From DAOTOJ01 sp035451285 (GTDB lineage: Bacteria; Patescibacteriota; Minisyncoccia; UBA6257; Brennerbacteraceae): 26,622 bases of DNA. Under the pieces are notes generated by a model. It was not told where the DNA came from. It saw nothing but the letters and a program-made list of their open reading frames with translations, and searched no databases. Each line of letters starts with the position of its first letter. Position 1 is the first letter of the stretch. The stretch is from NCBI GenBank assembly GCA_035451285.1, contig DAOTOJ010000005.1:1-26622 (forward strand), given 5' to 3'. Positions 21,346 to 26,622 of the stretch are shown here, piece after piece. Position numbers and translations under genes: made by a program.

Positions 21346-22239
21346 CTAATTTGTTACTCTGCCAAACTTTTCAATTTTATAATTTTTAAGCCATTGAGCT
21401 TTATTTAAATCTTCAAGATGTGATTTGTATTTTGATCTAGTATGAAAAACAATTGGAAGTTTTGGATATTGCATTTTATAAACCAAAGCTACGTGGTCTA
21501 TTCTTGATTCTCTTTTTTTAGTAAAAAAAATTAAATCTCCCATTTTTAAATTAGAAAATTTAATGCTTTGGCAAACTATGACTTGCCAATTTGCTTTTCT
21601 TGGAAGCCAAATTCCTTGTGTTTCGTAAAATATTTTTTGAATTAGACCAGAACAATCAAAACCATGCTGAATTGATTTCCCGCCAGTAGTATAAGGAATT
21701 CCTTTCAAGCTATTAATTAAATCGTTAAGATTTTGTAGTTTTTTCGGCTTAATAAATTTTTTGGTTTTTAGTTTTTTGACATCTTTTAAATTTTTAATCC
21801 AACCTAAGGCTTTGGGTGCTAAATTATCAAAACTATGCAAACTAGCTATAGCATAAAAATTAAAACCAGTTGGTTTAAAAATTCTTAAAATTTCATTTTT
21901 GATAAAATCATTTATTAAACTAATAAATTGCTTATTAGGTTTTTCTCCTAAAATATTTCGATATTCTTCTTCTGAAGGATGGGTTAAAGCTGTAATAACT
22001 TCTTTATCCACAACATAAAAATTGCCAATTGAATCATCGTTTTCAAAAGAAGTTATTTCGAAATTTTTATTATTAATTTTTTCGGTTTTTAAAATCAGCC
22101 TGGCTTCTCGGGCTAAATTTTCAGTCATAAAAACTAATTTGGTTTTTTTAGCGGTTTTAAAAATTTCATACCAAAAAAAATCGCGATATCTGATCTTTTG
22201 ATTAAGGATAAATTTTTGAAGTTTATCTAGCTCTGACAT
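21346..22239 (-). CDS. NlpC/P60-family cysteine hydrolase without signal peptide
   Basis: 297 residues. C-terminal NlpC/P60 domain (about 178-295) with catalytic C196 in GFDCSGL, H249 in DHVALVY and H266 in VFHTRS. The conserved LPRKANWQ and MGDLIFF are also present. Family members cut peptidoglycan stem peptides (gamma-D-Glu-diamino acid bonds). The N-terminal half (1-175) is unrecognised, charged, mixed alpha/beta, with no hydrophobic signal or membrane helix. So export by the general pathway is not evident, and an intracellular or non-classically released enzyme is possible. It follows the histidine kinase by 5 bp and is the last protein gene before the rRNA promoter. Confidence 0.85.
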   Translation of the reverse strand: MSELDKLQKFILNQKIRYRDFFWYEIFKTAKKTKLVFMTENLAREARLILKTEKINNKNFEITSFENDDSIGNFYVVDKEVITALTHPSEEEYRNILGEKPNKQFISLINDFIKNEILRIFKPTGFNFYAIASLHSFDNLAPKALGWIKNLKDVKKLKTKKFIKPKKLQNLNDLINSLKGIPYTTGGKSIQHGFDCSGLIQKIFYETQGIWLPRKANWQVIVCQSIKFSNLKMGDLIFFTKKRESRIDHVALVYKMQYPKLPIVFHTRSKYKSHLEDLNKAQWLKNYKIEKFGRVTN

Positions 22240-22244
22240 ACTAG

Positions 22245-23573
22245 CTAAAATTCTTCTTCGATAATCTCAACGGGAGGAATTAATTTTTCATCAGTTGGCA
22301 AAACAAAATAAAAAGTTGAACCTCTTTTCTCTATGGAATTTGCCCAAATTTCTCCTCCATGCCTTCTAATAATGTTTTTTGAAATATAAAGACCTAAACC
22401 AGAACCACTAGTTTCTTTTTTCAAAGTATCTTGAGACCTAAAGAATTTAGTAAATAATTTTGGCAAATCGTTTTTATTGATTCCAATTCCGGTATCTTCA
22501 ACCGCCACTTGAACAAATGGCTTGTCTTTTAATTGTTCAACTTTGATTCTAACTTCCCCATTTTCAACATTATATTTTATAGCATTCTCAATTAAATTTT
22601 GAAGAACTACTGAAATTTTACTTTTATCCATTAACAATAAAGGTAAATTAACGTTTGGTTTATTAAAGATAATTTTAACTTTATATTGTTGAGCCATTTG
22701 CTGATGGGCTAATACTACTTCCTCAATAACTTTTATTAAATCAGCTCTTTCAAAAACATAACCGAATTTTCCTTCTTCAATTTTGGAAACATCTAATAGA
22801 TCATTAACTAATTCTATTAATTTACCGGTATTATCACTTATTTGTTTTAAGCCGTCTAATTGTTGAGGATTTAATTCGCCTAATTCTTGATTTAAAAGCA
22901 TTTCACTGGTCCACTTAATACCAGATAAAGGAGTTCTTAATTGGTGAGCAGCTATGGTAATAAATTCTGATTTGCTCCTTGAAAGTTCAATTTCCCTTGA
23001 ACGATCTCTAATGATTTTAGCAAAACCAATTTGCTTATTGTTTTCATCAAAAATTAAAGTAGTAGTTACTTCCAAATATAATTCTCGAGGTTCTTTAAAA
23101 TTTATTCTAACAACTTGGGGGTATGACGAACCTTCGCTTTTTTTAATAACTACTGGAGCTAAAGAAGGAAAAATTATTTGAACTAGTAATGCCAATTTTG
23201 GATTTTGGGCCAATTCCGGAGTAATTACTTTATTTAAAACTTCTTCTTCCCGCAAAGAAGTAATAACTTGAGCTGCTTTATTCATTGATAAAATTTTAAA
23301 ATCTTTATCATAAGTAATAACTCCTTCCGAAAGATTATCAAAAACATACTTATTTCTTTTTTTCTCAAAATCCAAAACAAATCTGGTTTTTGCCAAAGAA
23401 TAAGAATGAATAGCTATTTGAATAGCGAAAACTATTAAGAAAATAGCAAAAATTAAGGCTATTATAAACTTTAAATTCAAAAACAAAACAACAATCAAAA
23501 CTATTGAAAAAACCGAAAAAGCAATAAAAATTCTTGTCTCTTTAAGTTTTAAAAAATTTAAAAAATCATTCAT
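22245..23573 (-). CDS. Membrane sensor histidine kinase with PAS domain
   Basis: 442 residues. Two adjacent membrane helices (about 15-33 and 36-56) with almost no extracellular loop. A PAS domain (about 72-190; DNLSEGVITYDKDFKILSMN) precedes HisKA with phospho-acceptor H210 (AAHQLRTPLSGIKW) and HATPase_c with N box LIENAIKYN, G1 VEDTGIGI and G2 GSGLGLYISK. It autophosphorylates and passes phosphate to a response regulator. No response regulator gene is in the window, so it is an orphan here. The small extracytoplasmic part suggests sensing through the membrane or the PAS domain. It begins 3 bp after polA. Confidence 0.94.
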   Translation of the reverse strand: MNDFLNFLKLKETRIFIAFSVFSIVLIVVLFLNLKFIIALIFAIFLIVFAIQIAIHSYSLAKTRFVLDFEKKRNKYVFDNLSEGVITYDKDFKILSMNKAAQVITSLREEEVLNKVITPELAQNPKLALLVQIIFPSLAPVVIKKSEGSSYPQVVRINFKEPRELYLEVTTTLIFDENNKQIGFAKIIRDRSREIELSRSKSEFITIAAHQLRTPLSGIKWTSEMLLNQELGELNPQQLDGLKQISDNTGKLIELVNDLLDVSKIEEGKFGYVFERADLIKVIEEVVLAHQQMAQQYKVKIIFNKPNVNLPLLLMDKSKISVVLQNLIENAIKYNVENGEVRIKVEQLKDKPFVQVAVEDTGIGINKNDLPKLFTKFFRSQDTLKKETSGSGLGLYISKNIIRRHGGEIWANSIEKRGSTFYFVLPTDEKLIPPVEIIEEEF

Positions 23574-23576
23574 AAT

Positions 23577-26147
23577 TTATAAATCAGACCAACGTTTGCC
23601 TTTGGTGATATGAGCTTTTATTGGAACATCGCATTTATAAACTTGTTCCATTTCGTTTTTAATCTTGTCTTTTATATTATCTAACAATTTATCATTGATT
23701 TCAAATATCAATTCATCATGCACTTGGATCAATAGTTTAATATTTAAGGGGTCATTAATTATAAATTTCTGATAAATACTAATCATTGCTTTTTTTATTA
23801 AATCAGCTGCCAATCCTTGAATAGTAAAATTTACAGCCATTCTTTCGGTTCTGTCTCCTCTTCCTTCTTGAATAAAATCAGCAAAATATCTTTTTCTGCC
23901 TAAAGCAGTTTGAAGATAGCCAATATCTTTTAAAACCCTTTTAACTTCTTCCAAGTAAAGAGCAACTCCCTTAAAATTATTAAAATAATTGTCAATAAAT
24001 TGCTCAGCTTCTTTTTCTGAAATTTTAGCGCTGTAAGCTAAAGATCTTTTTCCCATGCCGTAAATAATCCCAAAATTTAAAGTTTTAGCTTTGGATCTTT
24101 GTTCTGGGGTGACTTTTTCTTGATCAATATTCCAAATTAGAGAAGCAGTTAATCTATGAATGTCTTCGTTATTTAAAAAAGCATTAACTAATTTTTCATC
24201 TTTGGAAAGATGAGCTAATAATCTTAATTCAATTTGAGAATAATCAAAAGAAACTAAAGAAAAACCATTATGGGCAATAAACATGTCTCTAATTAATTTT
24301 GAAAGCTCACCTCGTTTGGGAATATTCTGCAAATTTGGAAATTCGCTTGCTAATCTGCCGGTAATAGTTCCGGTTTGGATAAAAGTAGTATGAATTAAAT
24401 TATCTTTATCCAAATATTTTTTTAGACCGTTTAAATAAGTGCTGTTTAACTTTTCTAATTCGCGCCATTTTAAAATCAAATCAATAATTTCAAAATCTCG
24501 TAATTTTTCAAGAGCTTTAAAATCAGTTGAAAAATAGCCACTTTTTAATTTTCTAATTTTTGAAGTTGGCAATTTTAATCTGTCAAACAAAATTTCTGAT
24601 AATTGTTTTGGAGAATTTAAATTAAATTCAATTCCAGCTTTAGCAAATATCTGTTTTTTAATTTCTAAAGATTTGTCAGCTAAAATTTTTTGAGCTTTTT
24701 TAAAAGAATTTAAATCAACCAAAATTCCGTTTTGCTCCATTGAAGCTAAAACTGGAATAAGGGGTTCTTCAAGATTTTCATAAAATTGAAAAATATTTTC
24801 GCTTTTAGCTTTGTCTATGATTTTTTGAGCTATGGTTTCTAAATAAGGTGCGCTTTGTAGCGCAAGCTCTTCTTCAGTGGCTTTTGATAAATCCAATTTA
24901 AAATATTTTTTCATCAAATCAGCTAAGCTAAAATTTCTAAAATTTGGATGTATTAGCCATTCTAAAATTGACAAGTCAGCAACATTTTTAAAAATTTGGT
25001 TTTGAAAAACTGGATAAAAATTTTTAATAAAATTTTTAAAATCAAAACCAATTTTAATAATTTCCTGATTTTTGAAAATATCCAAAAGTTCTTGAATCTC
25101 GTTATTATTATTGGATTCTAAACTATAAATTTGAAAATCAGTTAATAAATAATTTTTTTCTAAACCCAAAAAGTAAATCTTTTTGTTTTCAGTTATTTTG
25201 TTTTTCAATTGAGACCAATTTTCTGAATTTAAAAGCGTGATTTTAAAACCTTGCTTTTTGTTAAAACCTAGATCTAAGCTATTTTGCTCTTCAGGTTTTA
25301 ATCTTTTAATCAATGAAAAGAAATTTGCCTGTTTAAAAAAATCTAAAACTTCGTTAGAAGTTAAAATTTCTTTATTGAATTTTTCTGGTTTTATTTCAAT
25401 TTCTAAATCGGTTTTAATAGTTGCCAAATCTTTGGCTAAAAAAACCTGTTCTTTGCTTTCTTTTAAAGTTTGTTTTAATTTATCGCCTAATTCAAGCTTA
25501 TCTAAATTCTTAAAAATATTGTCAATTGTTTGATAATTAACAATTAATTTCTGGGCATTTTTTTCTCCCAAGCCTTTAACTTTGGGAATATTATCCGAAG
25601 CATCACCAATTAAGGCTTTATAGTCAGGAAGATATTTGGGATCAAAACCATATTTTTCTTTAGCTTTTTCTTTATCATAAATTATGGTTTGCGATATTCC
25701 TTTTATCATAGTATAAACTTTAACGTTCTCTTTGGTTAGCTGCAAAAGATCGTTATCGCCAGTTAAAACTATTACTTCGTTTTTATCATCAAGTTTATTT
25801 ATCAATGAACCAATTAAATCATCCCCTTCAAAACCTCCGGCTTCAATTATTGGAATTTTTACCAACTTTAAAAATTCTTTTACTTTTTCAACTTGAGATG
25901 AAAAATCAGGAGTTGCTTTAGGGCGATTAGCATGATAGAGGTGATACAATTTATGCCTAAAAGTTTCAACTGGACTGTCAAAAACCGCGATAATTGAATC
26001 AGGGTTAATATCTTTTTGGGCTTTTAAAAACATTGAACAAAAACCATACAAAGCTCCCACTGGTTCATTATTTTTATCTCGTAAATCAGGCAAAGCATGA
26101 TAAACTCGATGAATTAAAGCCAAGCTGTCAATTATTAAAATTTTCAT
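23577..26147 (-). CDS. polA: DNA polymerase I with degenerate proofreading domain
   Basis: 856 residues. N-terminal 5'-3' exonuclease (about 1-285, with EGDDLIG, TGDNDLLQL and GDASDNIPKVKG), a middle 3'-5' exonuclease-like domain (about 300-455), and a family A polymerase (about 460-856). Polymerase motif A DYSQIELR (from 635), motif B RSKAKTLNFGIIYGM (from 684), and motif C QVHDELIFE (808-816) are intact. In the middle domain the DxE motif reads LGLE and the later NxxxD and DxxxD positions are not conserved, so proofreading is probably lost. It removes RNA primers and fills gaps. The ATG overlaps the tsaE stop by 4 bp. Confidence 0.96.
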   Translation of the reverse strand: MKILIIDSLALIHRVYHALPDLRDKNNEPVGALYGFCSMFLKAQKDINPDSIIAVFDSPVETFRHKLYHLYHANRPKATPDFSSQVEKVKEFLKLVKIPIIEAGGFEGDDLIGSLINKLDDKNEVIVLTGDNDLLQLTKENVKVYTMIKGISQTIIYDKEKAKEKYGFDPKYLPDYKALIGDASDNIPKVKGLGEKNAQKLIVNYQTIDNIFKNLDKLELGDKLKQTLKESKEQVFLAKDLATIKTDLEIEIKPEKFNKEILTSNEVLDFFKQANFFSLIKRLKPEEQNSLDLGFNKKQGFKITLLNSENWSQLKNKITENKKIYFLGLEKNYLLTDFQIYSLESNNNNEIQELLDIFKNQEIIKIGFDFKNFIKNFYPVFQNQIFKNVADLSILEWLIHPNFRNFSLADLMKKYFKLDLSKATEEELALQSAPYLETIAQKIIDKAKSENIFQFYENLEEPLIPVLASMEQNGILVDLNSFKKAQKILADKSLEIKKQIFAKAGIEFNLNSPKQLSEILFDRLKLPTSKIRKLKSGYFSTDFKALEKLRDFEIIDLILKWRELEKLNSTYLNGLKKYLDKDNLIHTTFIQTGTITGRLASEFPNLQNIPKRGELSKLIRDMFIAHNGFSLVSFDYSQIELRLLAHLSKDEKLVNAFLNNEDIHRLTASLIWNIDQEKVTPEQRSKAKTLNFGIIYGMGKRSLAYSAKISEKEAEQFIDNYFNNFKGVALYLEEVKRVLKDIGYLQTALGRKRYFADFIQEGRGDRTERMAVNFTIQGLAADLIKKAMISIYQKFIINDPLNIKLLIQVHDELIFEINDKLLDNIKDKIKNEMEQVYKCDVPIKAHITKGKRWSDL

Positions 26148-26599
26148 ATTGGAAATTTAAAAATTATTTTCCGCTGGTTCAAAGATAAATGCTTAAATTC
26201 AATTGAAATCGAATCTTTTGGCAAAATATCTTGGGCTTTTTCTGCCCATTCCAGTACCACAATGTTTGACGGATCTTTTAAAATTTCTTCAAAACCTAAA
26301 TCAAGCAAATCTTTTTTAGTTATTCTCCATAAATCAAAATGATAAAAACTTTTAACTTCTCTAAAAAGCAAATCAAATTTTTTCATAATCACAAAACTTG
26401 GACTATTGATTTGAGCTTTGATTTTCAATCCTTCGCTCATTCCCTGAATAAAAGTAGTTTTGCCAGAACCCAACTCGCCTGTTAAAGAAATAACTAAAGC
26501 TTTATCTAAAGGCAAAATTTTTAAGATTTGACTTACAAAATATTTTCCAAGTTTTTTTGTTTCTTTAGAAGAATTAGAAATAAATTCAACTTTTTTCAT
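26144..26599 (-). CDS. tsaE: tRNA threonylcarbamoyladenosine biosynthesis ATPase TsaE
   Basis: 151 residues, P-loop ATPase required with TsaB and TsaD for t6A37 on ANN-decoding tRNAs. Walker A GELGSGKTT (41-49), SPSFVIMKKF (equivalent to the SPTFVI switch), HFDLWRI, and EWAEKA near the end of the family core. Length is typical. It ends in TGA overlapping the polA ATG (ATGA). A TATTAT -10 box lies 7 nt before its ATG, so it is probably the first gene of its run and leaderless. Confidence 0.94.
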   Translation of the reverse strand: MKKVEFISNSSKETKKLGKYFVSQILKILPLDKALVISLTGELGSGKTTFIQGMSEGLKIKAQINSPSFVIMKKFDLLFREVKSFYHFDLWRITKKDLLDLGFEEILKDPSNIVVLEWAEKAQDILPKDSISIEFKHLSLNQRKIIFKFPI

Positions 26600-26606
26600 T
26601 TCTAAA

Positions 26607-26612
26607 ATAATA
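26607..26612 (-). promoter_or_regulatory. -10 box of tsaE, predicting a leaderless mRNA
   Basis: TATTAT on the minus strand, with 7 nt (TTTAGAA) between it and the ATG at 26599. The -35 would lie beyond the window edge. This spacing is the same as at aspS. Confidence 0.4.
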
Positions 26613-26622
26613 TCACAATTAG

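Overview
The window is an AT-rich, very densely packed bacterial chromosome segment. Every protein gene lies on the minus strand with gaps of a few bases or short overlaps. The content fits a Patescibacteria (Candidate Phyla Radiation) genome: a split and shortened ComEC, a PheT without its EMAP domain, an archaeal-type AspRS, lamin-tail and CDGxxN/DCGG-type surface proteins, an rRNA unit with insertions in 23S, and no visible Shine-Dalgarno sequences. TGA acts as a stop (HIT and tsaE end in ATGA overlaps), so the glycine-recoding lineages are excluded. I cannot place it to class from sequence alone.

Reading along the minus strand (right to left): tsaE, polA, an orphan sensor histidine kinase and an NlpC/P60 hydrolase form one run (26599-21346). 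Next comes a 23S-5S rRNA unit (21302-17878) with its own promoter, leader, attenuator-like structure, boxA-like element and a 26-bp processing stem. No 16S gene lies upstream, so 16S is unlinked. A cell-envelope run follows (17838-12093): a membrane-anchored Cys-motif protein, rodA/ftsW, mltG, a lamin-tail-domain protein, a HIT hydrolase and a class IV aminotransferase. The initiator tRNA gene (12015-12087) is the only plus-strand gene and has a strong promoter placed directly at the mature 5' end.

A long second run (11919-1097) carries a PH-like membrane protein, pheS, pheT, gyrB, a PfkB kinase, an unrecognised 404-residue protein, a class II aldolase, and the ComEC channel and metallo-beta-lactamase halves as two overlapping genes. 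A 374-bp intergenic region with a perfect 40-bp palindrome separates this from aspS, which runs off the left edge.

The most striking signals are in the 23S rRNA. The sarcin-ricin tetraloop reads GCAA instead of the near-universal GAGA. The macrolide site reads A2057/G2058 with a compensating U2611 (E. coli numbering), which predicts intrinsic macrolide-lincosamide-streptogramin B resistance. Domain I carries a structured insertion of about 105 nt. The rRNA leader contains a terminator hairpin overlapped by a mutually exclusive 14-bp antiterminator.
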